Notes: generated by a model not told the origin, from the letters alone. Positions 8,446 through 17,374 are shown, counted from the stretch's first letter. The stretch is 64,000 bases of DNA from Streptomyces globisporus (GCA_014649555.1 BMTG01000001.1:1178001-1242000), one strand, 5' to 3'. Made by a program: numbers and translations.

Positions 8446-8651
8446 GGCACCAGCCTCACCCGTCGGGGCGGTCCCCGCCCATGGCTCAGCGTCCGGGAGG
8501 GATGTCCGAGCGTCCGGCACCGGGCGCCGGGCGATGGGCGCCACCTCAGCCGACACCACCGCAGCCGCCGCAGCCGGCGCCGCCACCGCACGACCCCGCC
8601 CCACGGGTTCGCCCTGCGTGACCGTGTGAGCCTTTGCCTGCACACCCATTC

Positions 8652-8690
8652 CTGACGCAGCGTCAGTTCAGTAACCTGACAGCGTGTCAG
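8652..8690. promoter_or_regulatory. Two regulon palindromes in tandem (8652-8666, 8676-8690)
   Basis: CTGACGCAGCGTCAG and CTGACAGCGTGTCAG lie 24 bp apart centre to centre, about two helix turns, in front of the acyl-CoA synthetase. Both keep the CTGAC-N5-GTCAG form. Paired sites on one face of the helix suggest cooperative binding and tight repression of the synthetase-hydratase operon. Confidence 0.72.
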
Positions 8691-8749
8691 TTAATCGGCC
8701 GGCCCCGCCCGTTCCCCGGCGGGGCCATCGAGCAGGAGTGGGCGGAACG

Positions 8750-10978
8750 ATGCTTGGATCGACTCACGGCACCCTCACCACCGACTTCCGTGCCCGGGTG
8801 GTGGCCTGCGGCGAGGAGCCGCACGCCGCCGTCGTCAGCCTGCCCACCGCCACACGGCAGGGCGGCCTCGACGTCAGCGGGCGTCCGCTGCACCTGGCCG
8901 TGCCCGACCTGGACCGCTTCTTCCGGCCCCGCTCGGTGGCCGTCGTCGGGGCCTCGGACGCCGAGGGCCGCCCCAACACCGGTATCACCCGGCAGCTGAT
9001 CGCCTGGGCCGAACGGGTCGGGGCCCGGCTGCACCCCGTGCACCCGACCCGGACCACCGTGTTCGGCCGGGAGTGCGTCGCCTCGGTCGCCGAGCTGCCC
9101 GAGCCGGTCGACCTCGCGGTCCTGCTGGTGGCGGACCCGCTCCCGGTGATCGAGGAGCTGGGCGAGGCCAAGGTGCCCTTCGCCGTGGCCTTCGCCTCCG
9201 GGTTCGCCGAGACCGGGGAGGCGGGCGCGGCCGCCCAGGCCCGGCTGGCGGCGGCCGTGGAACGGTCCGGGCTGCGGCTGCTCGGACCGAACACCAACCT
9301 GAACGCCTTCGAGCGGTTCCGGGACGACCTGGAGGGCCCCGCCATCGCCCTGATCACCCAGTCCGGCCACCAGGGCCGCCCGCTGCACGCCCTCCAGGAG
9401 CTGGGCATCCGGCTCTCGCACTGGGCCCCCACGGGCAACGAGGCCGATCTGGAGACCGCCGACTTCCTGGCGTACTTCGCCCAGCTACCCGAGGTCGGGG
9501 CGATCGCCTGCTACGTCGAGGGGCTCAAGGACGGCCGCTCCTTCCTGCTCGCCGCCGACCGGGCCGCCCGCGCGAAGGTCCCGGTCGTCGCCGTGAAGGT
9601 GGGCCGCACCGAGGCCGGGACCGAGGCCGCCGCCTCGCACACCGGGAAGCTGACCGGGGCGGACCAGGTGGTGGACGCGGCGATGCGGCAGTTCGGGGTG
9701 GTCCGGGTGGACGGCCTGGACGAACTCCAGGACACCGCAGCCCTGTTGGCCCGGGCCCGCCCGCCGAAGGCCGAGGGCGTGGCCGTCTGCTCCATCTCCG
9801 GCGGCACCGGCGCGCACTTCGCGGACCTGGCGACGGCGGCGGGGCTCACCCTGCCCGTTCTGTCGCCGGAGAAGCAGGCCGAACTGCACACCTGGATACC
9901 GGAGTACCTCAACGTCGCCAACCCGGTCGACAACGGCGGCCACCCGGTCGGCGACTGGCGCGGCCGGAAGATCATCGACGCGATCCTCGCCGACCCGTCG
10001 GTCGGGGTGCTGATCTGTCCGATCACCGGCCCGTTCCCCCCGATGAGCGACCGGCTCGCCCAGGACCTGGCGGACGCGGCGGAGGCCACCGACAAACTGG
10101 TCTGCGTCGTCTGGGGCTCCCCTGTCGGCACCGAGGACGCCTACCGCACGACCCTGCTGGGCTCCTCGCGCCTCGCCACCTTCCGTACGGCACGCAACTG
10201 CGTCACCGCCGTGAAGGCCTACTTGGACCACCACCGCTTCACCGACCGCTACCGCTCCCCCTTCGAGGACGCCCCGCGCACCCCGTCGCCGTCCTTCCGC
10301 AAGGCGCAGGGCCTGCTGCGGCCGGGCCAGCAGCTCAGCGAGCACGCGGCGAAGCAGCTCCTGCGGGCGTACGGGATCCGGGTGCCGCGCGAGCAGTTGG
10401 TGACCAGCGCGGCCGGTGCCGTACGGGCCGCCGGTCCGGTCGGCTACCCAGTGGTGATGAAGGCCTCCGGGCCCCGGCTGGCCCACAAGACGGAGCTGGG
10501 CCTGGTGAAGGTCGGCCTCACCTCGGCCAGCCAGGTCCGGGACGCCTACCGCGAGCTGACCGACATCGCCCGGTACGAATCGGTGGACCTGGACGGCATC
10601 CTGGTCTGCCAGATGATCGACCGGGGCGTCGAGATGATGGTCGGGGTCACCCACGACGCCCTGTTCGGCCCGACGGTCACGGTGGGGCTCGGCGGGGTCC
10701 TGGTGGAGGTGCTGCACGACGCGGCGGTCCGGGTCCCGCCGTTCGGTGAGCGGGACGCCCGGGACATGCTCGGCGAACTGCGCGGCCGGGCGCTGCTGGA
10801 GGGGGTGCGCGGCGGAGCCCCCGTCGATGTGGACGCTCTGGTGGAAGTGGTGCTGCGGGTCCAGCGCATGGCCCTGGAGCTGGGCGACGACCTGACGGAG
10901 CTGGACATCAACCCGCTGGTGGTGCTGGGCCGGGGCCAGGGCGCGGTGGCCCTGGACGCGCTGGCGGTGTGCCGGTGA
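8750..10978 (+). CDS. Fused ADP-forming acyl-CoA synthetase (acetate-CoA ligase family)
   Basis: 742 residues. The order is CoA-binding Rossmann domain (FFRPRSVAVVGASDAEGRPN near residue 45), succinyl-CoA-ligase-like domain with the SHTGKLTG phospho-histidine loop, and a C-terminal ATP-grasp domain (VMKASGPRLAHKTELGLVKV) ending LTELDINPLVV. That is the alpha-beta fusion layout of the ACS/Pat-like ADP-forming synthetases, which make acyl-CoA from an acid, CoA and ATP. ATG 8750 is chosen with AGGAGTGG upstream. The GTGA overlap couples it to the enoyl-CoA hydratase. The CoA-binding and ligase domains are complete; the substrate is unknown. Confidence 0.85.
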   Translation: MLGSTHGTLTTDFRARVVACGEEPHAAVVSLPTATRQGGLDVSGRPLHLAVPDLDRFFRPRSVAVVGASDAEGRPNTGITRQLIAWAERVGARLHPVHPTRTTVFGRECVASVAELPEPVDLAVLLVADPLPVIEELGEAKVPFAVAFASGFAETGEAGAAAQARLAAAVERSGLRLLGPNTNLNAFERFRDDLEGPAIALITQSGHQGRPLHALQELGIRLSHWAPTGNEADLETADFLAYFAQLPEVGAIACYVEGLKDGRSFLLAADRAARAKVPVVAVKVGRTEAGTEAAASHTGKLTGADQVVDAAMRQFGVVRVDGLDELQDTAALLARARPPKAEGVAVCSISGGTGAHFADLATAAGLTLPVLSPEKQAELHTWIPEYLNVANPVDNGGHPVGDWRGRKIIDAILADPSVGVLICPITGPFPPMSDRLAQDLADAAEATDKLVCVVWGSPVGTEDAYRTTLLGSSRLATFRTARNCVTAVKAYLDHHRFTDRYRSPFEDAPRTPSPSFRKAQGLLRPGQQLSEHAAKQLLRAYGIRVPREQLVTSAAGAVRAAGPVGYPVVMKASGPRLAHKTELGLVKVGLTSASQVRDAYRELTDIARYESVDLDGILVCQMIDRGVEMMVGVTHDALFGPTVTVGLGGVLVEVLHDAAVRVPPFGERDARDMLGELRGRALLEGVRGGAPVDVDALVEVVLRVQRMALELGDDLTELDINPLVVLGRGQGAVALDALAVCR

Positions 10979-11889
10979 GCGGGGAGGCGGGTGCCGGGCC
11001 GGACGAGCACGCGCGTACGGGCGCACCGGGCGCCGGACCGGAGGCGGCGGGTCCGGAGACGGCCGCCCCGGGTCCGGAGACGGCGGACCCAGCCCCGGCA
11101 GCGGCCACCGTCCTGCACACCCTCGACGGCGGCGTCTCGTGGATCACCCTCAACCGTCCCGAGGCCATGAACGCCGTGACCCGGGACCAGCGGGAGCGGG
11201 TCATCGCCCTGCTGGCCGAGGCCTCCGCCGATCCCGCCGTACGGGCCGTCGTGCTCACCGCCACCGGCCGGGGCTTCTGCGCGGGCGCCGATCTGCGGGG
11301 CACCCCGGGTCCGGCCCGCGAACGGGTGCCCGGGGACGTCGCCCGGACGATCCGGCTGGGTGCGCAGCGGCTGATCGCGGCCGTCCTGGACTGCGAGAAG
11401 CCGGTGATCGCCGCCGTGAACGGCACGGCCGCAGGGATCGGCGCGCATCTGGCGTTCGCCTGCGATCTGGTCCTGGCGGCCGACACGGCGACGTTCATCG
11501 AGGTCTTCGTACGCCGGGGGCTCGTCCCGGACGGCGGCGGCGCGTATCTGCTGCCCCGGCTGGTGGGCCCGCAGCGCGCCAAGGAGCTGATGTTCTTCGG
11601 GGACGCGCTGTCGGCGGCGGACGCGGAGCGGCTGGGCCTGGTCAACCGTACGGTCCCGGCGGCGGAGTTGGAGGCCCTGGCCAAGGAGTGGGCGGGCCGG
11701 CTGGCGGCGGGGCCCACCCGGGCCCTCGCCCTGACCAAGCAGCTGGTGAACGCCTCGCTGGACGGCGACCGGGGCACGGCGTTCGCGGCCGAGGCGGCGG
11801 CCCAGGAGATCAACATGACCACGCGGGACGCCAACGAGGGCGTGGCGTCCTTCGTCGAGCGCCGGCCGCCGAAGTACGAGGGCCGCTGA
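10975..11889 (+). CDS. Enoyl-CoA hydratase/isomerase family protein
   Basis: 304 residues. After an unusual Ala/Pro/Gly-rich N-terminal stretch of about 45 residues (repeated GPET units), the crotonase fold begins at VSWITLNRPEAMNAVTRDQR. The oxyanion loop GRGFCAGADLRG and the AAVNGTAAGIGAHLAFACD and RRGLVPDGGGAYLLPRL segments carry the usual catalytic Asp/Glu positions. It should hydrate or isomerise an enoyl-CoA in the regulon's pathway. The start overlaps the synthetase stop as GTGA, so translation is coupled; a GTG six bases upstream is an alternative. Confidence 0.88.
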   Translation: MSGEAGAGPDEHARTGAPGAGPEAAGPETAAPGPETADPAPAAATVLHTLDGGVSWITLNRPEAMNAVTRDQRERVIALLAEASADPAVRAVVLTATGRGFCAGADLRGTPGPARERVPGDVARTIRLGAQRLIAAVLDCEKPVIAAVNGTAAGIGAHLAFACDLVLAADTATFIEVFVRRGLVPDGGGAYLLPRLVGPQRAKELMFFGDALSAADAERLGLVNRTVPAAELEALAKEWAGRLAAGPTRALALTKQLVNASLDGDRGTAFAAEAAAQEINMTTRDANEGVASFVERRPPKYEGR

Positions 11890-11909
11890 AGTCCCCGGCG
11901 CCTTCACAT

Positions 11910-11924
11910 CTGACGATCCGTCAG
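11910..11924. promoter_or_regulatory. Regulon palindrome 4 (CTGACGATCCGTCAG)
   Basis: A 15-bp CTGAC-N5-GTCAG site 17 bp before the flavin reductase ATG and 8 bp before its GGAGG. It is placed to block initiation or elongation of a short-leader transcript. It lies just after the hydratase stop, so the reductase can be controlled separately from the synthetase operon. Confidence 0.7.
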
Positions 11925-11941
11925 CTCTAATGGAGGACGTG

Positions 11942-12556
11942 ATGGGACACGCAGGCATGGCCGCCACCGCCGTCCGGTACCTCAGGTCCGTCGGCGCCGC
12001 CACGACAGCCGCGCCGGGGACACCCCCGGAGGCGCTGCCCCGACCGGACCTGAGAGCGGTCCGGGACGACGAGCGGCTGCCGATCGCGCCGGCCGATTTC
12101 CGGCGCGTGCTGGGCCACTTCGCCAGCGGCGTCACCGTGGTCACCGCCCGCGACGCGGACGGGCCGACGGGCTTCGCCTGCCAGTCCTTCGCCTCGCTCT
12201 CGCTGGACCCGCCACTGGTGACCTTCATGGTCGCCCGTACGTCGACGACCTGGCCGCGCATCGCCCGCGCCGGGGTGTTCTGCGTGAACATCCTGGGAGC
12301 CGAGCAGGGCGCGCTGTGCCGGGGGTTCGCGGTGAGCGGAGCGGACAAGTTCGCGGGCGTGGCGTACGGGGAAGCCCCCGCGACCGGGTCACCGCTGCTG
12401 GACTCCGTGCCCGCCTGGATCGACTGCCGCGTCCACGCCGTCCACACCGGCGGCGACCACCTCATCGTGGTCGGCCGGGTGGAGGCGCTGGGCGCGGAGG
12501 AGCAGGGCGAGCCGCTGCTGTTCCACCGGGGGGCGTTCGGGCGGCTCAGCCGCTGA
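11942..12556 (+). CDS. Flavin reductase (FMN-binding split barrel)
   Basis: 204 residues. The flavin_reductase-like domain starts near residue 42 with FRRVLGHFASGVTVVTARDA and includes GFACQSFASLSLDPPLVTFM and the VNILGAEQGALCRGFAV helix, as in HpaC/NtaB-type NAD(P)H:flavin reductases that feed a partner monooxygenase. GGAGG with a 5-nt spacer marks ATG 11942; ATG 11930 would lie on the ribosome-binding site itself. No two-component monooxygenase is adjacent, so its partner may be the flavoprotein at 3773-4969 or elsewhere. Its 3' end overlaps the MFS gene tail to tail by 11 bp. Confidence 0.87.
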   Translation: MGHAGMAATAVRYLRSVGAATTAAPGTPPEALPRPDLRAVRDDERLPIAPADFRRVLGHFASGVTVVTARDADGPTGFACQSFASLSLDPPLVTFMVARTSTTWPRIARAGVFCVNILGAEQGALCRGFAVSGADKFAGVAYGEAPATGSPLLDSVPAWIDCRVHAVHTGGDHLIVVGRVEALGAEEQGEPLLFHRGAFGRLSR

Positions 12557-13868
12557 CGACGGGCTCCTTCGGAGCCGGGACGCGACGGATCACCAGCGAC
12601 ATCAGCGCCGCCGTCGCGCACAGCGCCCCGGCCGCGTACCAGACCACGTCGTAGCTGCCGAACACGTCCCGCGCGACACCGCCGAGGAACGCGACCACCG
12701 CCGCGCCCACCTGGTGCGAGGCCAGCACCCAGCCGAAGACGATCGCGCTGTCGTCGCCGTACTGCTCCCGGCAGAGCGCCAGCGTCGGCGGGACGGTGGC
12801 GACCCAGTCGAGACCGTAGAACACGATGAAGAAGACCATCGGCGGCCGGACGTCGGGGGCCATGAGCACCGGCAGGAACAGCAGCGAGATCCCGCGCAGC
12901 GCGTAGTAGACGGCGAGCAGCCTGCGGGCGTCGAAGCGGTCGGTGAGCCAGCCGGAGAAGATCGTGCCGATGACGTCGAAGACCCCGATCACGGCGAGCA
13001 GCGAGGCCGCGACGGTGATGGGCATGTGGTGGTCGTGGGCGGAGGGTACGAAGTGGGTGCGGATCAGGCCGTTGGTGGAGGCCCCGCAGATCGCGAAGGC
13101 GCCCGCGAGCAGCCAGAACGGGCCGGTGCGGGCCGCGTCGAACAGCACGCGCAGCGTCCGGCGCGCGGCGCCCCGGGCGGGGGCGGGCTTCGCCACGTAC
13201 GTACCGCCGTAGGGGGCGAGCCCCACGTCGGCCGGGTGGTCGCGCATCAGGAGGCAGACGAAGGGGACGACGACGAGGGCCGCCAGGCCGACGGTGACCG
13301 ACGCGGGCTCCCAGCCGTGCTCGTCGATGATCCAGGCGCAGAGCGGTAGGAAGACCAACTGCCCGGAGGCGCCGGCGGCGGTGAGGATGCCGGTGACGAG
13401 GCCCCGGCGGGCGACGAACCAGCGGTTGGTGACGGTCGCGGCGAACGCCATCGCCATGGCCCCGGTGCCGAGGCCGACCAACAGGCCCCAGTAGATCATC
13501 AGTTGCCAGGACGCGGTCATCCAGACACTGGCGATCGCCCCGGCCGCCACCATGGTGAGCGCGCTCGCCACGACCCGCCGGATGCCGAAGCGGTCCATGA
13601 GCGCGGCGGCGAACGGTGCGGTCAGCCCGTACAGCGCCATGTCGATGGAGACCGCGAGCCCGATCTCCCCGCGCGACCAGCCGAATTCGCGGTGGAGCGG
13701 GTCGATGAGCAGACCGGGCAGGGAGTTGAAGGCCGCGCCGCCGATGATCGTCACGAAGGTGACGGCGGCGACGAGCCACGCCCGGTGGATACGGAGGCGG
13801 GGGCGGCGGCGCTCCTCGCGGGGCGGACGCCGGTCGTCCCGGGCCGCGCTGTCGATGGTCTCGGTCAC
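12546..13868 (-). CDS. MFS transporter (oxalate/formate- or MCT-type)
   Basis: 440 residues with 12 predicted membrane segments, a basic N-terminal tail (REERRRPRLRIHRAW) and the inter-helix motifs AALMDRFGIRRVVA and GWLTDRFDARRLLA between helices 2-3 and 8-9. The MFS family signature and length suit a monocarboxylate or organic-anion transporter, which fits uptake of the acid that the acyl-CoA synthetase activates. The start is GTG 13868. No operator is evident just upstream, so control by the regulon is not supported. Confidence 0.85.
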   Translation of the reverse strand: MTETIDSAARDDRRPPREERRRPRLRIHRAWLVAAVTFVTIIGGAAFNSLPGLLIDPLHREFGWSRGEIGLAVSIDMALYGLTAPFAAALMDRFGIRRVVASALTMVAAGAIASVWMTASWQLMIYWGLLVGLGTGAMAMAFAATVTNRWFVARRGLVTGILTAAGASGQLVFLPLCAWIIDEHGWEPASVTVGLAALVVVPFVCLLMRDHPADVGLAPYGGTYVAKPAPARGAARRTLRVLFDAARTGPFWLLAGAFAICGASTNGLIRTHFVPSAHDHHMPITVAASLLAVIGVFDVIGTIFSGWLTDRFDARRLLAVYYALRGISLLFLPVLMAPDVRPPMVFFIVFYGLDWVATVPPTLALCREQYGDDSAIVFGWVLASHQVGAAVVAFLGGVARDVFGSYDVVWYAAGALCATAALMSLVIRRVPAPKEPVVSG

Positions 13869-14047
13869 ATGAACCAGCTTCCTGGCCTGCGACTTCCTCT
13901 ACGAGTGGCCTGAAGGACATGGTTCGCAGGAATCGGGCCAGCACGGCTGGCCCCGGGCGGGCGCGGTCACGGGCACTGCGTACGATCGCCGTCCGAACGC
14001 GAGAGGTTGCCCGCCGGAACCCGGCACGACACGACACGAGGAGCGAC

Positions 14048-14431
14048 ATGCACTGGGCCGTCCGCCAGGACTTCGACCGCCGAGCCGGGGCCCGCGTGGC
14101 CTGGGGAGTGGGCCTGTCCGCCGTGGCAGCCGGGCTACTGCTCTGGCTCGGCTACCTGCTGCTGGCTCCGTACACCGTCGCGTCCTCCCCCAGCCGCGAC
14201 CTGGAGTGCGAGTCCCCGCTCGCGTACGGCCGTTCGCACACCAGCCCTTCCCTGTGCGCCGGGGAGCGCGACTGGCCCGAACTCGTCGGCATCCTGGCCC
14301 TGTCCGTCCCCACGGCCGTGGCGGGCGCGGCGCTCGTCGTCAGCGGCACCTCCCGGCGGCGCACCAGCGCCCATGTCTTCGCGATACTGGAGATGCAGGC
14401 GAGCGAGGAACGGGTCCGCGGCAAGAAGTGA
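14048..14431 (+). CDS. Small two-helix membrane protein
   Basis: 127 residues with two clear transmembrane segments (about 17-40, VGLSAVAAGLLLWLGYLLLA, and 75-97, LVGILALSVPTAVAGAALVV) joined by an extracytoplasmic loop holding two Cys (LECESPL and SLCAGERDW) that could form a disulfide. GAGGAG lies 4-9 nt before ATG 14048. No family is recognised. It faces a DUF2809 gene across 15 bp. Confidence 0.7.
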   Translation: MHWAVRQDFDRRAGARVAWGVGLSAVAAGLLLWLGYLLLAPYTVASSPSRDLECESPLAYGRSHTSPSLCAGERDWPELVGILALSVPTAVAGAALVVSGTSRRRTSAHVFAILEMQASEERVRGKK

Positions 14432-14446
14432 GGGCCCGGGTCCGGG

Positions 14447-14878
14447 TCAGTTGCGGGCCCGGGCCGCCGCGCGGAGCACCGCCCACGCACCCGCTGCGCC
14501 CACCGCGTACCAGAACAGGTCCGGCGCGTTGAAGGTCGAGCCGAGGACCAGCCGGGCCGCCGTGCTGTGCGCCGACAGCTCCGCCGGTACGCCGGTGAGC
14601 TGGGCGAACTCCACCGCCCAGCTCAGGCCCAGCGCCGTGGCGGCCACCACGAGGGGCCGTGCGCGGGCTGCGCAGAAGGCGACGAGCGCGCAGAGCAGCA
14701 CCGTGTAGAGCGCACTCCCGGCGTACTTGGCGAAGGCCCCGTCCGCTCCGGCGCGCACGGCGAGACCCGCGCCGACGGTGCCTGCGGCCGCCACCGCCGC
14801 GACCGCGCGGGCCATGAACCTACGGCTGTCACGATCCGCGCCGGGAATGGACGCGGGCTCTGTCGGCTTCTCCCTCAC
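14447..14878 (-). CDS. DUF2809 membrane protein
   Basis: 143 residues with four hydrophobic helices and the signatures KYAGSALYTVLLCALVAF and LGLSWAVEFAQLTGVP, which match DUF2809, an uncharacterised membrane family also seen as VanZ-like. A GTG start at 14878 with AGG upstream is chosen; an in-frame GTG at 14926 would add 16 residues, and the first helix starts well inside either version. The function is unknown. It is divergent from the GlxA-type regulator. Confidence 0.75.
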   Translation of the reverse strand: MREKPTEPASIPGADRDSRRFMARAVAAVAAAGTVGAGLAVRAGADGAFAKYAGSALYTVLLCALVAFCAARARPLVVAATALGLSWAVEFAQLTGVPAELSAHSTAARLVLGSTFNAPDLFWYAVGAAGAWAVLRAAARARN

Positions 14879-14898
14879 ATCGCTAACCTGTATCAGCT

Positions 14899-14914
14899 CG
14901 TGGTCTATACCAGC
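14899..14914. promoter_or_regulatory. DasR/GntR-type palindrome (TGGTCTATACCA)
   Basis: TGGTCTATACCA at 14901-14912 is a near-perfect palindrome matching 12 of 16 positions of the dre consensus ACTGGTCTAGACCAGT bound by DasR in Streptomyces. It lies between the divergent DUF2809 and GlxA-type genes and could serve either. A related GntR-family regulator could use it instead. Confidence 0.5.
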
Positions 14915-14949
14915 TACCCGCTCCACCGGGGATCTCCGAGGAGGCCGTC

Positions 14950-15942
14950 ATGCCGCACCGCGTCGTCGTCCTGGCTCTCGACGGAGCGCTCCCCTTCGAA
15001 CTGGGCATCCCCCAGCGGATCTTCGGCCGCTCCCTCGGTACCGAGTCGGGCGGCCCGGGCAGGAAGCTGTACGAGGTGGTGACCTGCTCGATCCGCCCTC
15101 CGGGACCGGTCCGGACCGACGCGGACTTCGCCGTCCTCGTGGAGCACGGCCCGGAGGCGCTCGCCACCGCCGACACCGTGGTCGTCCCCGCCTCCTACGA
15201 GCTGGGCCCGGTCTTCGAGGAGGGCCGGCTCACCGAGGAGCTGGCCGCCGCGCTCGCCCTGGTCCGGCCCGGCACCCGGATGGTCTCCATCTGCACCGGC
15301 AGCTACGTCCTGGCGGCGGCCGGATACCTCGACGGCCGCCCCGCCACCACGCACTGGTCGTCCGCCGACCACTTCCAGCGGATCTTCCCGCAGGTCCGCG
15401 TCGACCCGGACGTCCTGTTCATCGACGACGGCGACGTCCTCACCTCCGCCGGGGTGGCCGCCGGGATCGACCTCTGCCTGCACCTGGTGCGGCGCGACCA
15501 CGGGGCGGCCGTCGCGAACGAGATCGCCCGCCGCACGGTCGTACCCCCGCACCGGGACGGCGGGCAGGCCCAGTACATCCACCGCCCGCTCCCCGACCCG
15601 CAGTTCGCGACGACGACGGCCGCCCGGGCCTGGGCGCTGGCCCGTCTCGAGCGGCCGATCCTGCTGCGGGACATGGCGGAGCAGGAGGCCATGAGCGTAC
15701 GGACGTTCACACGCCGCTTCCGCGAGGAGGTCGGGATCAGCCCCGGCCAGTGGCTCACCCAGCAGCGGGTGGAGCGGGCCCGCCATCTGCTGGAGTCGAC
15801 GGACCTGTCCATCGACCAGGTGGCCCGGGACGCGGGCTTCGGCACGGCGACCTCGCTGCGCCAGCACCTCCAGGCGGTCCTGGGCGTGCCGCCCACGGTC
15901 TACCGGCGTACGTTCCGGTCCTCGGCGGACGCCTCGCACTGA
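14950..15942 (+). CDS. GlxA-family transcriptional regulator
   Basis: 330 residues. The N-terminal DJ-1/PfpI-like domain (1-185) runs from VVVLALDGALPFELGIPQRI to MVSICTGSYVLAAAGYLDGR; its CTG elbow carries the class I amidotransferase-like Cys. A C-terminal AraC HTH pair (about 225-315) includes SVRTFTRRFREEVGISPGQW and IDQVARDAGFGTATSLRQHL. GGAGG is 5 nt upstream. Such proteins act as activators, some with ligand-binding cores and no enzyme activity. It ends 19 bp from the convergent TetR gene. Confidence 0.88.
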   Translation: MPHRVVVLALDGALPFELGIPQRIFGRSLGTESGGPGRKLYEVVTCSIRPPGPVRTDADFAVLVEHGPEALATADTVVVPASYELGPVFEEGRLTEELAAALALVRPGTRMVSICTGSYVLAAAGYLDGRPATTHWSSADHFQRIFPQVRVDPDVLFIDDGDVLTSAGVAAGIDLCLHLVRRDHGAAVANEIARRTVVPPHRDGGQAQYIHRPLPDPQFATTTAARAWALARLERPILLRDMAEQEAMSVRTFTRRFREEVGISPGQWLTQQRVERARHLLESTDLSIDQVARDAGFGTATSLRQHLQAVLGVPPTVYRRTFRSSADASH

Positions 15943-15961
15943 GCTGTCCGGCCCGACCGGC

Positions 15962-16615
15962 TCAGCCCTCGCACCCCACCAGGCCGTCCAGCTCTGCCTG
16001 GAACAGCAGGGCCGGGTCGAAGCCCATACCGGTGAAGTGGCCGGCCAGCTCCAGGGACAGCACCCCGTGCAGCCGGGTCCAGAACGCGAGGGCCCGCCGC
16101 AGCACCCCGGGCGGGGCCGGGTGGTCCCCGGCCCAGTCGCGGTGGTCCGCCAGGTGGGCGGCGAACGGCGAGGCGGGCGCGTCGGGTTCGAAGGCCGTCC
16201 AGGCGGTCAGCAGGTCGGCCATGATCTCCTGCGAGATGCCGGTGATCTCGTCGGGCGCGTGATAGCCGGGGACGGGGGTGCCGTAGATCAGGAAGTACCG
16301 GTGGGGGTCCGCCAGCGCCCAGTCGCGCAGGACGTGCGCGAGGGCGGCCGGGTCGGCGCCGGTGACGGCCGCCGCGTGGACGGCGTCGGCGAGGCTGCGG
16401 TACGCGTCCCGGATGAGCTCGGTGATCAGCTCGTCCCGGCCGGCGAAGTAGCGGTAGAGCGCGGGCCCGCTGACGCCCATCCGCTTGGCGATCGCGTTGA
16501 GGGAGAGCGCGGAGGCCCCGGCCGTGGCGATCTGCTCCCAGGCATGCTGCTTGATCTCGGCGCGGACCTGGGCGCGATAGCGCTCCCGGGGGGTCGCGGC
16601 GTCGGACTTCGCCAT
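15962..16615 (-). CDS. TetR/AcrR-family repressor
   Basis: 217 residues. An N-terminal HTH at about 25-70 (LSLNAIAKRMGVSGPALYRY, followed by FAGRDELITELIRDA) and an all-helical C-terminal domain with TRLHGVLSLELAGHF as in TetR_C_33 proteins. It is divergent from a secreted SRPBCC protein; the 20-bp imperfect palindrome at 16647-16666 between them is its likely operator. It could also govern other genes nearby. Whether it reads the CTGAC-N5-GTCAG sites is open: its own promoter has the half-sites CTGAC and GTTAG, but with a 10-bp gap. Confidence 0.88.
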   Translation of the reverse strand: MAKSDAATPRERYRAQVRAEIKQHAWEQIATAGASALSLNAIAKRMGVSGPALYRYFAGRDELITELIRDAYRSLADAVHAAAVTGADPAALAHVLRDWALADPHRYFLIYGTPVPGYHAPDEITGISQEIMADLLTAWTAFEPDAPASPFAAHLADHRDWAGDHPAPPGVLRRALAFWTRLHGVLSLELAGHFTGMGFDPALLFQAELDGLVGCEG

Positions 16616-16646
16616 GGGGTGCCGCCTTCCGTCACCACGCCAGCTA

Positions 16647-16666
16647 CTGACTCAAATTTCCGTTAG
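16647..16666. promoter_or_regulatory. Candidate operator between TetR and SRPBCC genes
   Basis: CTGACTCAAATTTCCGTTAG is an imperfect palindrome centred on AAATTT with arms CTnAC and GTnAG. It lies 31 bp upstream of the TetR start. The A/T-rich centre is unusual in this sequence. Confidence 0.5.
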
Positions 16667-16756
16667 AAGATATCACGGAGCCTCTTGACCCCTCGACGCA
16701 CGAGGAGTTACAACTTCTCACGAATGCATCAGCCACTAGCAGAGGACGAGACCCCG

Positions 16757-17374
16757 ATGTTCCGGACCCGCACCGCCGCCGCCCTGCTCACCCTCCCGCT
16801 CGCCGCAGCCACGCTCCTCGCCACCGCCGCCACACCCGCCGGGGCCGCCACCGCGCGCCCGGCCCCGTCCCTCACCTGCCAGGGCAAGGGCGTCGACGCC
16901 GAGGCCCTGGTCCGCGCCCGCACCGAGACCGTCATCGACGCGCCGCTGAGCACCGTCTGGAAGCTCCAGACCGACGTGGAGCGCTGGCCGGACTGGCAGA
17001 CCCACGTGACGAGCATGGACCGCCTCGACCACGGCCCCTTCCGCCCCGGTTCGGCGTTCCGCTGGACCACCCCGGTCCCGCCCAACCCGGCGACCCCCGC
17101 CACCAGCCTGGACATCACGTCCACCGTCCGGCAGACCGAGCGCGGCTCCTGCATCCGGTGGACCGGGCCCGCCGTCGGCGAGGGGCTGCACATCGACGGC
17201 GTCCACGTGTGGACCTTCCAGAAGGTCCGGGGCGGCGTCCTCGTCCGTACCGAGGAGACCCACACCGGCGAGCAGGTCGAGGCGAACGTCCCCTACGCCA
17301 CCGAGATCCTGGAGCAGGGCCTCGAAGCCTGGCTCGGCGAGCTGAAGACCGCCGCCGAGGCCCGGTCCTGCTGA
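16757..17374 (+). CDS. Secreted SRPBCC (START-like) protein
   Basis: 205 residues. An N-terminal Sec signal (MFRTRTAAALLTLPLAAATL, cleavage near the AGAATA site around residue 30) is followed by a polyketide_cyc2-like SRPBCC fold: ETVIDAPLSTVWKLQTDVER, WPDWQTHVTSMDRLDH, then the ligand-cavity strands and the C-terminal helix LEQGLEAWLGELKTAAE. SRPBCC domains bind hydrophobic ligands; a secreted one is uncommon. It is divergent from, and probably repressed by, the TetR gene. It ends 13 bp before the convergent alcohol dehydrogenase. Confidence 0.85.
   Translation: MFRTRTAAALLTLPLAAATLLATAATPAGAATARPAPSLTCQGKGVDAEALVRARTETVIDAPLSTVWKLQTDVERWPDWQTHVTSMDRLDHGPFRPGSAFRWTTPVPPNPATPATSLDITSTVRQTERGSCIRWTGPAVGEGLHIDGVHVWTFQKVRGGVLVRTEETHTGEQVEANVPYATEILEQGLEAWLGELKTAAEARSC

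Noticed and set aside
10546-14049. 1,167-codon - strand frame
   Set aside because: It covers four good genes on both strands; composition is that of antisense shadow and no domain is visible.
16647-16666. TetR promoter site as another copy of the regulon palindrome
   Set aside because: Half-sites match but the gap is 10 bp rather than 5, which places them on opposite helix faces.
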